DNA from: an uncultured Chitinophaga sp.
GTDB lineage: Bacteria; Bacteroidota; Bacteroidia; Chitinophagales; Chitinophagaceae
Direction: 5' to 3'
Assembly: GCF_902168175.1 (NCBI RefSeq)
Contig: NZ_CABHOU010000025.1
Coordinates: 310,001-374,000 of the forward strand
DNA length: 64,000 bases
Shown: piece by piece, positions 16,426 to 25,615 of the stretch
Position numbering within the stretch: the first letter of the stretch is position 1
Layout: the number at the start of each line of letters is the position of its first letter
Program-made: the position numbers and the translations under genes
Notes under the pieces: model-generated
Database searches by the model: none
Told to the model about the DNA's origin: nothing
Seen by the model: only the letters and a program-made list of their open reading frames with translations

Positions 16426-17151
16426 TTAAACGTTGAATTGTTTGAGTTCGCTGATAGAGATCCTGTTCTCGTAAATGGCCTTGCCAATAATAGCCCCCGC
16501 ACAACCAGCTTCCTGCAGGGCTTCCACGTCGCGGATATTACTCACGCCACCGCTGGCAATAAAGTGGATGTTGTTAAAACGCTCCAGTATCTTTTTATAC
16601 AAATCCACCGAAGGCCCCTGTAACAATCCGTCTTTAGAGATATCGGTACAGAAAACGTTCGTCACACCTTTGTCTACATTCGACTGTAAAAAGTCGTACA
16701 CGCTCAGCTCAGTTGTTTCCAGCCAGCCGCCTACTGCTATGTTCTCCCCTTTTACGTCGGCGCCTAAAAACATTTTATCTGCTCCGTATTGTTGCAGCCA
16801 GCCAAAGAAGATCTCCGGCTGCTTAACGGCCACGCTGCCAATGGTAGCCATCGCCGCGCCGCTTTCAAACACAATACTGATGTCCTTATCTGTTTTAATG
16901 CCTCCACCGAAATCAATCACCATGTTTGTTTTACCGGCAATATCTTCCAGCACTTTCCAGTTTACCACCGCGCCTTTTTTAGCACCGTCGAGGTCTACCA
17001 GGTGCAGGCGCGTAATACCTGCATCTTCAAATTCTTTCGCCACTTCCAGCGGGTGCTCGTTGTACACCGTTTTTTGTGCATAGTCGCCCTGTGTAAGGCG
17101 AACACATTTACCGCCGATAATGTCGATAGCGGGAATAATTTCAAAAGGCAT
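16426..17151 (-). CDS. hisA: Phosphoribosylformimino-5-aminoimidazole carboxamide ribotide isomerase
   Basis: A 241-residue TIM-barrel isomerase converting ProFAR to PRFAR. IPAIDIIGGKCVRLTQGDY supplies the first catalytic Asp, VIDFGGGIKTDKDI a phosphate loop, VFCTDISKDGLLQGP the second catalytic Asp, and IASGGVSNIRDVEAL the other phosphate loop. Only HisA function is expected because a separate TrpF is present. It lies 3 bases after hisH. Confidence 0.97.
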   Translation of the reverse strand: MPFEIIPAIDIIGGKCVRLTQGDYAQKTVYNEHPLEVAKEFEDAGITRLHLVDLDGAKKGAVVNWKVLEDIAGKTNMVIDFGGGIKTDKDISIVFESGAAMATIGSVAVKQPEIFFGWLQQYGADKMFLGADVKGENIAVGGWLETTELSVYDFLQSNVDKGVTNVFCTDISKDGLLQGPSVDLYKKILERFNNIHFIASGGVSNIRDVEALQEAGCAGAIIGKAIYENRISISELKQFNV

Positions 17152-17154
17152 TAT

Positions 17155-17748
17155 CTATAAGTTCAAAAAGCTTTCAATGAGTTTCTCTCCGTGTTCCGCA
17201 CTCTTTTCGGGGTGGAACTGTACGGCGTAAAAGTTATTCTTCTGCAAAGCAGCGCTGTAATTGATCACGTAGTTCGCGATAGCAGTAGTTTCCGAGCCCA
17301 GCTCGGCATAATAGCTATGCACGAAATACATGTACGCGTTCTGCGGTACGTGTTCAAATATCTTACTGTGTAAACCGGTAATGTTGTTCCAGCCGATCTG
17401 CGGGATCTTCAGCAGGTTCTCCACCGGTGAAGTAAATTTCTTTACGTTCAGGTCGAAAATGCCGAGGCATTCGGTGTTGTTTTCCTCAGAGTGTTTACAC
17501 ATCAGCTGTTGCCCCAGGCAAATGCCAAGCGTAGGCTGCTCCAGGTTTTTGATCACCTTATCCAGGCCTTTTTCCTGCAGGTACTTCATAGCACTGCTGG
17601 CTTCTCCCACACCGGGGAATATCACCTTATCGGCCGCCTGTATCTCTTTCGGATCGTCGGTTACCACGCCTTCGATATTCAGGCGTTCCAGTGCGAACAG
17701 CACAGAGCGGATGTTTCCAGCGTTGTATTTTATAATAACGGTCTTCAT
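17155..17748 (-). CDS. hisH: Imidazole glycerol phosphate synthase, glutamine amidotransferase subunit
   Basis: A 197-residue class I glutaminase that feeds ammonia to HisF. The oxyanion/nucleophile elbow is LGICLGQQLM with the catalytic Cys. GVGEASSAM is the early glycine motif, and AVQFHPEKSAEHG gives the catalytic His and Glu. It starts 8 bases after trpA, marking the point where the block returns from trp to his genes. Confidence 0.96.
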   Translation of the reverse strand: MKTVIIKYNAGNIRSVLFALERLNIEGVVTDDPKEIQAADKVIFPGVGEASSAMKYLQEKGLDKVIKNLEQPTLGICLGQQLMCKHSEENNTECLGIFDLNVKKFTSPVENLLKIPQIGWNNITGLHSKIFEHVPQNAYMYFVHSYYAELGSETTAIANYVINYSAALQKNNFYAVQFHPEKSAEHGEKLIESFLNL

Positions 17749-17756
17749 AATCTGTA

Positions 17757-18527
17757 TTAGTTGATGATCGCCTTTACAAACTGGTTAACAGTTTGCGGTA
17801 CATCGTTGCTTGTTTCCAGTGCTTTTACGAACGCGCTGCCAATAATGGCGCCGTTGCTGTAAGCACTTGCCGCCTCAAAAGTAGCTTTATCTTTTATACC
17901 AAACCCAATCAGCACCGGGTTTTTAAGCTGCAATTTTTTGATGCGCTCGAAATACTGCTTCTGCCCGGCAAACTCTTTGTCCTTACCAGTAGTAGAGGAC
18001 GAAGACACTGCATATACAAATCCCCTGCTCAGCCCGTCGATTTTACGGATACGTTCATCACTGGTTTCGGGAGTGATCAGGAAGATAAGATGCAGGCCAT
18101 GTTTTTCGAAAAGCGGTTTGTATTCATCCTCGTATTCGTCCATCGGCAAATCGGGCAGGATGATACCATCTACGCCGGTAGCGGCACAATGTTCGAGGAA
18201 GTTCTCCACGCCAAACTGCAGTACCGGGTTAATATAACCCATCAGGATAATAGGCAGGTTTACACGTTGCCTTACATCTTTCAGTTGCTCAAACAATTTC
18301 TTAATGCTCATGCCATTGGCAATTGCTTTTGTGCTGCTGGCCTGTATTACCGGCCCATCTGCCAACGGGTCTGAAAAGGGCATGCCCAGTTCTACCATAT
18401 CGGCGCCTGCCGCTTCGAGCGACTGCATCACCCCAACAGTATCATTGATAGCGGGGTAACCTGCGGTGCAGTATATATTGAGAATGTTGTTTTGCTTTTT
18501 GCTGAACAATTGGTCAATGCGGTTCAT
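17757..18527 (-). CDS. trpA: Tryptophan synthase alpha chain
   Basis: A 256-residue TIM barrel that cleaves indole-3-glycerol phosphate to indole for TrpB. The catalytic Glu lies in ADMVELGMPFSDPLADGP and the second catalytic Asp in GIILPDLPMDE. VYAVSSSSTTG and GFGIKDKATFEAAS supply the phosphate site. It is 6 bases after trpB and 8 bases before hisH. Confidence 0.97.
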   Translation of the reverse strand: MNRIDQLFSKKQNNILNIYCTAGYPAINDTVGVMQSLEAAGADMVELGMPFSDPLADGPVIQASSTKAIANGMSIKKLFEQLKDVRQRVNLPIILMGYINPVLQFGVENFLEHCAATGVDGIILPDLPMDEYEDEYKPLFEKHGLHLIFLITPETSDERIRKIDGLSRGFVYAVSSSSTTGKDKEFAGQKQYFERIKKLQLKNPVLIGFGIKDKATFEAASAYSNGAIIGSAFVKALETSNDVPQTVNQFVKAIIN

Positions 18528-18533
18528 TGCCTA

Positions 18534-19742
18534 TTATTTTTTAAGATTTTTAATATAGGTTTCCAGGTCCTTGTCGCCACGGCCCGAAAGACACACGACC
18601 ACTACATCCGTTGGCTTCAGGTCCAGCTCTTTCAGCTTGGCCAGCGCGTGTGCGCTTTCCAATGCGGGAATAATCCCTTCCAGGCTACACAACTCGTAAG
18701 CCGCCTGCAGCGATTCTTCGTCCGTAGCATTCAGGAACAAACCACGGCCGGTATCGTACAGGTGAGCGTGCATAGGGCCTACTCCGGGATAATCAAGCCC
18801 TGCGGAAATAGAATGCGGCTCTACGATCTGCCCGTCTTCGGTTTGCATCAGCAGGGTTTTACTGGCATGTATCACACCTATTTTACCCAACTGCGAAGTA
18901 GCCGCCGAATATCCACTGTGAACACCTTGTCCCGCCGCCTCTACCGCCACCAGTTTCACGCCCTCATCTTCTGTAAAATGAAAGAAGGTACCGGCTGCAT
19001 TACTGCCACCGCCCACACAGGCTACTACATAATCAGGCAACTCACTACCTGTTTTCTCTTTCAGCTGTGCCCTTATCTCTTCACTGATCACCGACTGGAA
19101 ACGCGCTACCATATCAGGATATGGATGCGGGCCTACTACAGAACCAATGATATAATGCGTATCAACCGGGTTATTGATCCAGTCGCGGATGGCTTCGTTA
19201 GTAGCGTCTTTCAGGGTTTGACTGCCGCTGGTAGCTGCTACCACGGTAGCGCCCAGCATTTTCATACGGGCCACGTTAGGCGCCTGGCGTTGTATATCGA
19301 CACTACCCATGTAAACAATACATTCCAGCCCCATTAACGCACACACCGTAGCCGTAGCCACACCGTGTTGGCCGGCACCGGTTTCTGCGATAATACGCTT
19401 CTTACCGAGGCGTTGCGCCAGTAATATCTGCCCGATGGTGTTATTGATCTTATGTGCGCCAGTATGGTTAAGGTCTTCGCGCTTCAGGTAAATTTGCGCA
19501 CCGTATTTTTCGGAAAGCCTTTTAGCCAGGTATAACGGGGACGGACGGCCAACATAATCTCTCAACAGGTCTTCAAACTCCTTTTGAAAGGCGGGGTCGC
19601 TCATGATCTCCATATATTTCGTACGCAGCTCTTCTACGTTCGGGTACAGCATTTCGGGGATGTATGCACCGCCGAATTTACCGTAATACCCTTTCTCATT
19701 TACATGATACTTAGATCCCTTCGTGTTAACCGCAATATTCAT
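18534..19742 (-). CDS. trpB: Tryptophan synthase beta chain
   Basis: A 402-residue PLP enzyme condensing indole with serine. Motifs are [13 protein letters not shown] at the N-terminus, [14 protein letters not shown] with the PLP Lys, [13 protein letters not shown] with the catalytic Glu, and [12 protein letters not shown] for the PLP phosphate. [26 protein letters not shown] closes the fold. It is the standard TrpB1 length, and neighbours agree. Confidence 0.97.
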   Translation of the reverse strand: MNIAVNTKGSKYHVNEKGYYGKFGGAYIPEMLYPNVEELRTKYMEIMSDPAFQKEFEDLLRDYVGRPSPLYLAKRLSEKYGAQIYLKREDLNHTGAHKINNTIGQILLAQRLGKKRIIAETGAGQHGVATATVCALMGLECIVYMGSVDIQRQAPNVARMKMLGATVVAATSGSQTLKDATNEAIRDWINNPVDTHYIIGSVVGPHPYPDMVARFQSVISEEIRAQLKEKTGSELPDYVVACVGGGSNAAGTFFHFTEDEGVKLVAVEAAGQGVHSGYSAATSQLGKIGVIHASKTLLMQTEDGQIVEPHSISAGLDYPGVGPMHAHLYDTGRGLFLNATDEESLQAAYELCSLEGIIPALESAHALAKLKELDLKPTDVVVVCLSGRGDKDLETYIKNLKK

Positions 19743-19750
19743 CGTCCTAA

Positions 19751-20386
19751 TTATTTTACGGGTGAGTGTTTGATGTTGTTGATGAAAGCATGTACCTGGT
19801 CCATATTTTTAACACCAGGTGCTGTTTCAAATTTGCTGTTTACGTCCACTGCATACAAAGCGGGCAGTCCCAGCTCCATTACAGCTTCTGCATGCGAGGG
19901 GCCAATCCCCCCGCTCAGGAAAAATGGTGTTTTAAAAGGGTACTGCGATAGCAGCGCCCAGTCGAACAACTTACCGGTACCGCCATATTCGGCGCCGGCG
20001 GTATCAAAAAGAAAGTAATCGCATACATATTCATACCGGGCTACGGTATCAAAAAGCCCAACACCGTCGCCAATGCGGAAGGCTTTGATCACCACTGCCG
20101 ATTCTCTCACAGTGGCACAGTAGTCAGGCGTTTCATCGCCGTGTAACTGCGCTACGTCCAGGCCGTAGTCCTTGATGATCTGTAGCACCTGCGACAAGGG
20201 AGCGTTTACGAACACGCCTACCTTTTTTATGCCTTTACCGGTTTCGCGTACGGTACGGGCATCCAGTTTATTACCAACGAAACGTGGTGAACGTTCGTAG
20301 AAAATAAAGCCGGCATAGTCGGCGCCGCCTTCTATGAGCAGCTTTAACTGTTCTGCTTTGGTAATGCCGCAGACTTTTACTTTCAT
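19751..20386 (-). CDS. trpF: Phosphoribosylanthranilate isomerase
   Basis: A 211-residue TIM barrel doing the Amadori rearrangement of PRA to Cd[13 protein letters not shown] carries the catalytic Cys, [12 protein letters not shown] and [21 protein letters not shown] include the catalytic Asp, and [12 protein letters not shown] plus [17 protein letters not shown] form the phosphate site. Its start overlaps the trpC stop by 4 bases (ATGA), implying coupled translation. Confidence 0.96.
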   Translation of the reverse strand: MKVKVCGITKAEQLKLLIEGGADYAGFIFYERSPRFVGNKLDARTVRETGKGIKKVGVFVNAPLSQVLQIIKDYGLDVAQLHGDETPDYCATVRESAVVIKAFRIGDGVGLFDTVARYEYVCDYFLFDTAGAEYGGTGKLFDWALLSQYPFKTPFFLSGGIGPSHAEAVMELGLPALYAVDVNSKFETAPGVKNMDQVHAFINNIKHSPVK

Positions 20387-21186
20387 ATAGCTTTCAGTTG
20401 TTCCTTTAATGTATTGGCAAAGGCTTCAAATGCGGCCGGCGGGTTCTCCTGTTTCATGAAATGTTCTCCGATCAGGAAACCATCGAAGCCGGCACGTTTC
20501 AGCGCTACAATGCTTTCAATATCATTGATGCCGCTTTCGGCTACTTTATATTTATCGGAAGGTATTTCTTTGGCCAGCTCAAACGAACGGTTAATATCCA
20601 CCGTGAAGTTGGTGAGGTCGCGGTTGTTTACGCCCACCAGGTGCACCGATGGCGCTACCTTTTCCAACTGGGGCAAACTGTTTACTTCCAGCAGCACTTC
20701 CAGTCCAAGGTCTTCTGCGTATTTAGCGAGATGGGCCACTTCTTCCTTCGTTAAACATTCGGCGATCAGCAATACCACATCGGCACCAATAGCTTTGGCT
20801 TCGGCGATCTGGTACTCATCTATCACAAAATCTTTACGGAGAATAGGAATGCGGTTGATGGAGCGGGCCACCTGCAGGTCGTCTATAGAGCCACCGAAAT
20901 AAGGGCCGTCTGTAAGGACGGAGAGGCCCGATGCGCCAAAGCGGGAGTACGCACAGGTAACGTCTTTCACGCTAAACTTGTCGTTGATAATTCCCTTCGA
21001 TGGCGATTTACGCTTAAACTCGGCAATAATGCCTGTTTTATCCGGCATACGCAGGAACTCGCGCAGGGAGAAGGGACTGCACCTGTACAGGGGTGACAGG
21101 TTCAGGTCTTTAATGCTGCGCTGTTTTTTGCGCTCTTCCACTTCTACCCGTTTGGTTTCCACTATTTCCGATAAAATATTTTTCAT
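20383..21186 (-). CDS. trpC: Indole-3-glycerol phosphate synthase
   Basis: A 267-residue TIM barrel converting CdRP to indole-3-glycerol phosphate. IIAEFKRKSPSKGIIN contains the Glu/Lys active-site set, LRKDFVIDEYQIAEAKAIGADVVLL the catalytic Lys, and VGVNNRDLTNF plus VAESGIND the later motifs. It is separate from trpF, with which it overlaps by 4 bases. Confidence 0.97.
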   Translation of the reverse strand: MKNILSEIVETKRVEVEERKKQRSIKDLNLSPLYRCSPFSLREFLRMPDKTGIIAEFKRKSPSKGIINDKFSVKDVTCAYSRFGASGLSVLTDGPYFGGSIDDLQVARSINRIPILRKDFVIDEYQIAEAKAIGADVVLLIAECLTKEEVAHLAKYAEDLGLEVLLEVNSLPQLEKVAPSVHLVGVNNRDLTNFTVDINRSFELAKEIPSDKYKVAESGINDIESIVALKRAGFDGFLIGEHFMKQENPPAAFEAFANTLKEQLKAI

Positions 21187-21196
21187 GCCCTAGAGT

Positions 21197-22189
21197 TTAT
21201 TGAAGACTGATCAATTTTTGGAACGATTGATATGCTTTGCCCGATTCCAGCGAAGTTACTGCCGCCTGGAAGCAGGATTCGTAATCGGCGTAAGTACCGA
21301 GGCAGTGAAGCCCCATGGCCGAATTGGCCAGCACAACAGAATTTTGCGCCCATGTACCTTCTCCTTTCAGCACTTTCACAAATATCTTCGCTGCTTCTTC
21401 GGTAGTGGCACCACCGTAAATATCCTGTGGCGTTACTTTCCGTTTACCCAGCGCTTCCGGTGTCCAGTTGTGTTCTCCTTTATTGGTAATCACTTTGGTA
21501 TCACCTGTAAGAGAAATCTCATCGTAGCCGTCGAGGCTGTGTACAATGGCAAAACGCTTGTCGGTTTGCTGGAAAAGATAGTTATAAATTCTGGCCATTT
21601 CAAGGCTGTACACGCCTATGAGCTGCGATTGGGCGAAAGCAGGGTTCACCAGCGGGCCCAGCATATTAAAGAAAGTGCGTACACCTAACTGTTTGCGGAT
21701 GCCGGCTACATTCTTCAATGCAGGATGAAACATTGGTGCGTGCAGGAAACAGATGCCTGCCTCTTCCAGTTCCTTTTGTAATGCACCCTGGTCGTTTTTA
21801 AACTTATAGCCTATCAACTCCATTACATTGGATGCGCCGCTTACAGAAGACACGCCATAGTTGCCATGTTTGGCCACCTTTCCACCGGCGCCTGCCACGA
21901 TAAAGCAGGAAAGGGTGGAAATATTAAAGGTGTTCTTCTGGTCGCCGCCGGTACCAACAATATCCAGCACGTCGTGACCATTAAGATCAACCGGCACACA
22001 CATTTCCAGCAGTGCATCGCGGAAACCGAGCAGTTCGTCGATCGTAATGCTGCGCATCAGGAAAACGGTCATGAAGGCCGCCAGCTCACTATCGTTGTAC
22101 AATCCTTTGGATATACCAGTCAGTATTTCTTTTGCCCCTTCGCGGGTAAAGGTTTTATGTTCGAAAAGGTAGTTAAGTATTTTTTTCAT
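21197..22189 (-). CDS. trpD: Anthranilate phosphoribosyltransferase
   Basis: A 330-residue transferase joining anthranilate to PRPP. The PRPP/Mg loop DIVGTGGDQKNTFNIST, the KHGNYGVSSVSGASNVMELIG anthranilate region and NMLGPLVNPA are present. SLDGYDEISLTG is a late conserved block. It is 36 bases after trpG and is not fused to it. Confidence 0.97.
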   Translation of the reverse strand: MKKILNYLFEHKTFTREGAKEILTGISKGLYNDSELAAFMTVFLMRSITIDELLGFRDALLEMCVPVDLNGHDVLDIVGTGGDQKNTFNISTLSCFIVAGAGGKVAKHGNYGVSSVSGASNVMELIGYKFKNDQGALQKELEEAGICFLHAPMFHPALKNVAGIRKQLGVRTFFNMLGPLVNPAFAQSQLIGVYSLEMARIYNYLFQQTDKRFAIVHSLDGYDEISLTGDTKVITNKGEHNWTPEALGKRKVTPQDIYGGATTEEAAKIFVKVLKGEGTWAQNSVVLANSAMGLHCLGTYADYESCFQAAVTSLESGKAYQSFQKLISLQ

Positions 22190-22225
22190 GTTGATGATGT
22201 TAGTGGTTGAGAAAAAAGGAAACTT

Positions 22226-22795
22226 CTATTTCTCCAGCCAGTTCCGCAAAATCTGCTCTCCTTTCGGTGTAAGCACACTTTCGGGATGGAACTGCACACC
22301 GCTTACATCATAAGTTTTGTGTTGCAGGGCCATTACAAAACCATTTGCATCGCGCGCGGTTACTTCCAGTTCGGCCGGTAGTGATTTTTCATCAACCACC
22401 CATGAATGATAACGACCCACTTCCAGTTCGTCGGGCAGGTTGTTAAACAGCCTTCCGCTGCGCGAGATAACATTTACAGGCGTAGCCACGCCATGATATA
22501 CTTCAGAAAGATTGATCAGTTTTCCGCCAAAGGCCTGGCCAATGGCCTGCTGACCAAGACATACACCAAATATAGATTTGGTGGCTGCGTATTCTTTGAT
22601 CAAAGGCAGCAGTAAACCTGCTTCCTCCGGAATGCCCGGGCCAGGCGAAAGAATGATCTTATCGTAGGCCTTCACGTCCTCCAGCTTGATCTTATCGTTA
22701 CGGTGCACGGTAACTTTACCGTTAATGATCTTTTCCACCAGGTGCACCAGGTTGTAGGTAAAAGAATCGTAGTTATCGAAAACGAGGATGTTCAT
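22226..22795 (-). CDS. trpG: Anthranilate synthase, glutamine amidotransferase component
   Basis: A 189-residue class I glutaminase delivering ammonia to TrpE. It starts ILVFDNYDSFTYNLVHLVE. ILSPGPGIPEEAG, the nucleophile elbow FGVCLGQQAIGQAFGG, RYHSWVVD and VQFHPESVLTPKG complete the family set. It is 2 bases after trpE, and its position suggests a role in Trp rather than folate synthesis. Confidence 0.96.
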   Translation of the reverse strand: MNILVFDNYDSFTYNLVHLVEKIINGKVTVHRNDKIKLEDVKAYDKIILSPGPGIPEEAGLLLPLIKEYAATKSIFGVCLGQQAIGQAFGGKLINLSEVYHGVATPVNVISRSGRLFNNLPDELEVGRYHSWVVDEKSLPAELEVTARDANGFVMALQHKTYDVSGVQFHPESVLTPKGEQILRNWLEK

Positions 22796-22797
22796 TG

Positions 22798-24207
22798 TCA
22801 GATGTTTTGAGCCTTGATAATGGCCTGTTTCAGTGCATTCAGTTTATTGTTTACTTCTTCCAGTTCGGAGGTGGCTACCGATTTGGCCACTACTCCTGCG
22901 CCTGCCTGGTAGTACAGCGTATTGTTTTTGCTCAGCATCGAACGGATCATGATAGCATGATTAAAATCGCCGTTAAATCCAACAAATCCTACGCAACCGC
23001 CATAGAAGCCACGCGAAGTGGGTTCATAACGGTCTATCAGTTCCATGGCCTTAAACTTGGGAGCGCCGGAAAGGGTGCCCGCAGGGAAGGTATCGGCCAG
23101 TATACTGAAAGGCGGGGTTTTACCGTCGATATCGCCGGTTACTTCGCTAACAAGGTGAATAACATGGGAATAAAAATGGATTTGCCTGTACGATGTTACT
23201 TCCACATTGGTAGCGTGGCGGCTCAGATCGTTGCGGGCAAGATCTACCAGCATTACGTGTTCCGCGTTCTCCTTCGGATCTTCCAGCAACTGCGCAGCGA
23301 GTTGTTTATCCTGCTCGTCGTTGCCTGTACGCCTGAACGTGCCGGCAATAGGGTGGATCACCGCTTTACCGTTACGCATGATCAACTGCGCTTCGGGCGA
23401 AGAGCCCATTAATTTATAGTCGCCGTAATCGAAGTAAAAAAGGTAGGGAGATGGGTTGATGGAGCGGAGGGCGCGGTATACATTAAACTCGTCGCCGGAA
23501 AATTGCTGGTTAAAGGAGCGGGACAGTACGATCTGGAAAACATCTCCGCGGAAGCAGTGTTCGCGGCCCTTTTCCACCATCTGTATGTATTGCTCCCCTG
23601 TCATATTACTCTTCTCTTCTCCAACCGGGGCAAAAGGATAAGCGGGGAAGTCTTTGATGCGGATCAGCGATTCGATCTGGTCAAATTCGCTCTCCACCCC
23701 GTCTATCGCGTTTTCGCATAAGTACATCTCATCCTTGAAGTGGTTAATGACGATCACATACTGGTAAAAACGATAGCGCATCAGTGGGATCGTATTACCG
23801 TTGGTTTCGCGCTTCTGGAATTTGATGGTTTCGAAAAACTGAACGGAATCGAACGTGCTGTAACCGTAAAGTCCTTCAGTAAAAGGCACGGGACTCTTTT
23901 CCGTAAAGGTGAAGCTTTGGAGGAAGTTATCCATTTCTTTCAAAACTTCCGCAGGGCTGTTCAATTGCCTGCGTTCCGGTTCCTTATTGGGGTACTTGAA
24001 CTCGAAAATATCCGTAGAGGTAACCTCAATGCCAGCAATGGGTTTGATGGCAATAAAAGAATAACTGTTTTCGCTGGCATGCGAGTCGGTGCTTTCCAGC
24101 AATATAGACCCGGGGAATTTATCCCTGATGCGCAGGTAAATACTTACCGGTGTATACACATCGGCCAGCATCTGTTTGAATTTCGTCCGTACCTGAATCT
24201 GTTTCAT
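22798..24207 (-). CDS. trpE: Anthranilate synthase component I
   Basis: A 469-residue chorismate-using enzyme, first of the nested trp genes. LLESTDSHASENSYSF near residue 35 contains the LLES element of the Trp feedback site. The C-terminal chorismate-binding domain has FQIVLSRSF, IAGTFRRTG, EHVMLVDLARNDLSRH, PAGTLSGAPKFKAMELID and FYGGCVGFVGFNGDFNHAIMIR. It is preceded by a 271-base gap that holds a promoter, a Trp-rich leader ORF and a terminator, so regulation by both attenuation and feedback inhibition is expected. Confidence 0.97.
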   Translation of the reverse strand: MKQIQVRTKFKQMLADVYTPVSIYLRIRDKFPGSILLESTDSHASENSYSFIAIKPIAGIEVTSTDIFEFKYPNKEPERRQLNSPAEVLKEMDNFLQSFTFTEKSPVPFTEGLYGYSTFDSVQFFETIKFQKRETNGNTIPLMRYRFYQYVIVINHFKDEMYLCENAIDGVESEFDQIESLIRIKDFPAYPFAPVGEEKSNMTGEQYIQMVEKGREHCFRGDVFQIVLSRSFNQQFSGDEFNVYRALRSINPSPYLFYFDYGDYKLMGSSPEAQLIMRNGKAVIHPIAGTFRRTGNDEQDKQLAAQLLEDPKENAEHVMLVDLARNDLSRHATNVEVTSYRQIHFYSHVIHLVSEVTGDIDGKTPPFSILADTFPAGTLSGAPKFKAMELIDRYEPTSRGFYGGCVGFVGFNGDFNHAIMIRSMLSKNNTLYYQAGAGVVAKSVATSELEEVNNKLNALKQAIIKAQNI

Positions 24208-24308
24208 GATGGAACTCAGTGTATGCTTTTGTACCGGGCGTTTAGCCCGGGGATGGCTGAATAATACTTTCGGATATCCTGCTTCTTTCTCCGTTCCGGA
24301 ACCGGCCT

Positions 24309-24343
24309 AAAAAGCAGAAGGCCCGCTGTGTACAGCGAGCCTT
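24309..24343 (-). terminator. trp attenuator terminator hairpin
   Basis: On the minus strand AAGGCTCGCTGT pairs with ACAGCGGGCCTT (one mismatch) and is followed by CTGCTTTTT. It lies between the Trp-codon leader ORF and trpE. A part of the leader (GAGCTT) can pair with AAGGCTC as an alternative, and TGGCAC in the leader can pair with GTGCCA, so competing structures are possible. Confidence 0.75.
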
Positions 24344-24372
24344 CAAATATTTGTAATACAAACATGGCACTG

Positions 24373-24432
24373 TTACACAGCGTAAGCTCTGGAAACGTGC
24401 CACCAATATTTGTATGTGAAAGTCTTTGTCAT
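24373..24432 (-). CDS. trpL: trp leader peptide with tandem Trp codons
   Basis: A 19-residue ORF too short for the track: MTKTFTYKYWWHVSRAYAV then TAA. The two adjacent TGG codons at positions 10-11 would stall a ribosome when charged tRNA-Trp is scarce, just before the competing hairpins that end in the terminator at 24309-24343. The ATG lies 8 bases past a -7-like box, leaving almost no untranslated leader, in the same arrangement as the his leader. The position immediately upstream of trpE makes classical transcription attenuation the obvious reading, inferred from sequence only. Confidence 0.85.
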   Translation of the reverse strand: MTKTFTYKYWWHVSRAYAV

Positions 24433-24440
24433 ATCGGGAA

Positions 24441-24471
24441 CAAATATGCAAGGAAATCCGCACAATTACAA
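24441..24471 (-). promoter_or_regulatory. Candidate internal promoter for the trp genes
   Basis: TTG, 20 bases, then CATATTTG (one mismatch to TAnnTTTG) lies just after the hisB stop. The -7 box is followed by TTCCCGAT and the leader ATG, closely matching the his promoter arrangement (TACCCGAA then ATG). Confidence 0.6.
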
Positions 24472-24478
24472 ATTTATT

Positions 24479-25615
24479 TTAAAGCACGCCTTTTGTACTC
24501 GGAAGCTGCATATTATCGGGGTTGCGCTTCACTGCCATTTTGATTGCCTTGGCAAAGGTTTTGAAGATGGCCTCTATTTTATGATGCTCGTTATCTCCCT
24601 CTGCCTTGATGTTCAGATTGGCCCGGGCCGCGTCGGAGAAGGATTTAAAGAAGTGGAAGAACATCTCTGTAGGCATCTCTCCTATCTTCTCTCTCTTAAA
24701 CTCCGCGTCCCAAACAATCCAGTTACGACCGCCGAAGTCGATGGCTACCTGGGCCAGGCAGTCGTCCATAGGCAGGCAGAAGCCGTATCGTTCTATCCCT
24801 CTTTTATCGGCCAAAGCGGTACCAATGGCCTCGCCCAGTGCAATACCGGTATCTTCTATGGTGTGGTGTTCATCTATATGCAGGTCGCCTTTTGCCTGTA
24901 TGTCCAGGTCAATACTGCCGTGGCGGGCAATCTGGTCGAGCATATGATCAAAGAAATGTAAACCTGTGCTGATATTGGCTTTGCCGGTGCCGTCGAGGTT
25001 TAATTTAATGCGGATATCGGTTTCTTTGGTGGTACGTACATGTTCCACCTGGCGTAAACCTACTTTCAGGAATTCGTAGATCTTAGCCCAGTCGGTGGTT
25101 TCAAGTGCTACCACTTCCTGTAGTTTAGCCGCATCTCCACTCACTTCCGCAGCGCCCAGGGAGCTGTCTTCTTTCATCCAGATGGCTTTGGCGCCCAGGT
25201 TCTGGGCCAGTTGCACATCGGTAATACGGTCGCCTATCACGAAGCTGTTCGCCAGGTCGTACGTGCCGTCCATATACTTCGTAAGCATGCCGGTACCGGG
25301 TTTGCGGGTAGGTTTGTTTTCGGCAGGCAAACTACAATCGATGCAGATATCAGAAAACACTACGCCTTCACCTTCAAATGAACGCAGGATGTGGTTTTGT
25401 GCGGGCCAGAAAGTATCTTCTGGAAAAGACGCCGTGCCCATACCATCCTGGTTGCTCACCATTACCAGCACATAATCCAGTTCTGCAGCTATCTTCCCGA
25501 GGTAAGTAAATGCTTTGGGATAAAACTCCACCTTGTCCAGACTGTCGATCTGGTACGTTGGTGGTTTTTCTTTGATCATGGTGCCGTCGCGGTCTATGAA
25601 CAGTATTCTTTTCAT
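24479..25615 (-). CDS. hisB: Bifunctional histidinol-phosphatase / imidazoleglycerol-phosphate dehydratase
   Basis: A 378-residue fusion. The N-terminal HAD phosphatase (about 1-165) has [17 protein letters not shown] and [10 protein letters not shown], and dephosphorylates histidinol phosphate. The C-terminal dehydratase (about 185-378) has [33 protein letters not shown] and [16 protein letters not shown] metal ligands. Its start overlaps the hisC stop by 4 bases. It is the last his gene before the trp insertion. Confidence 0.97.
   Translation of the reverse strand: MKRILFIDRDGTMIKEKPPTYQIDSLDKVEFYPKAFTYLGKIAAELDYVLVMVSNQDGMGTASFPEDTFWPAQNHILRSFEGEGVVFSDICIDCSLPAENKPTRKPGTGMLTKYMDGTYDLANSFVIGDRITDVQLAQNLGAKAIWMKEDSSLGAAEVSGDAAKLQEVVALETTDWAKIYEFLKVGLRQVEHVRTTKETDIRIKLNLDGTGKANISTGLHFFDHMLDQIARHGSIDLDIQAKGDLHIDEHHTIEDTGIALGEAIGTALADKRGIERYGFCLPMDDCLAQVAIDFGGRNWIVWDAEFKREKIGEMPTEMFFHFFKSFSDAARANLNIKAEGDNEHHKIEAIFKTFAKAIKMAVKRNPDNMQLPSTKGVL

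Noticed and set aside
24234-24252. Second trp terminator (CCGGGC/GCCCGG hairpin)
   Set aside because: The 6-bp stem has no T run and lies close to the trpE start; it may influence translation but is not a terminator.
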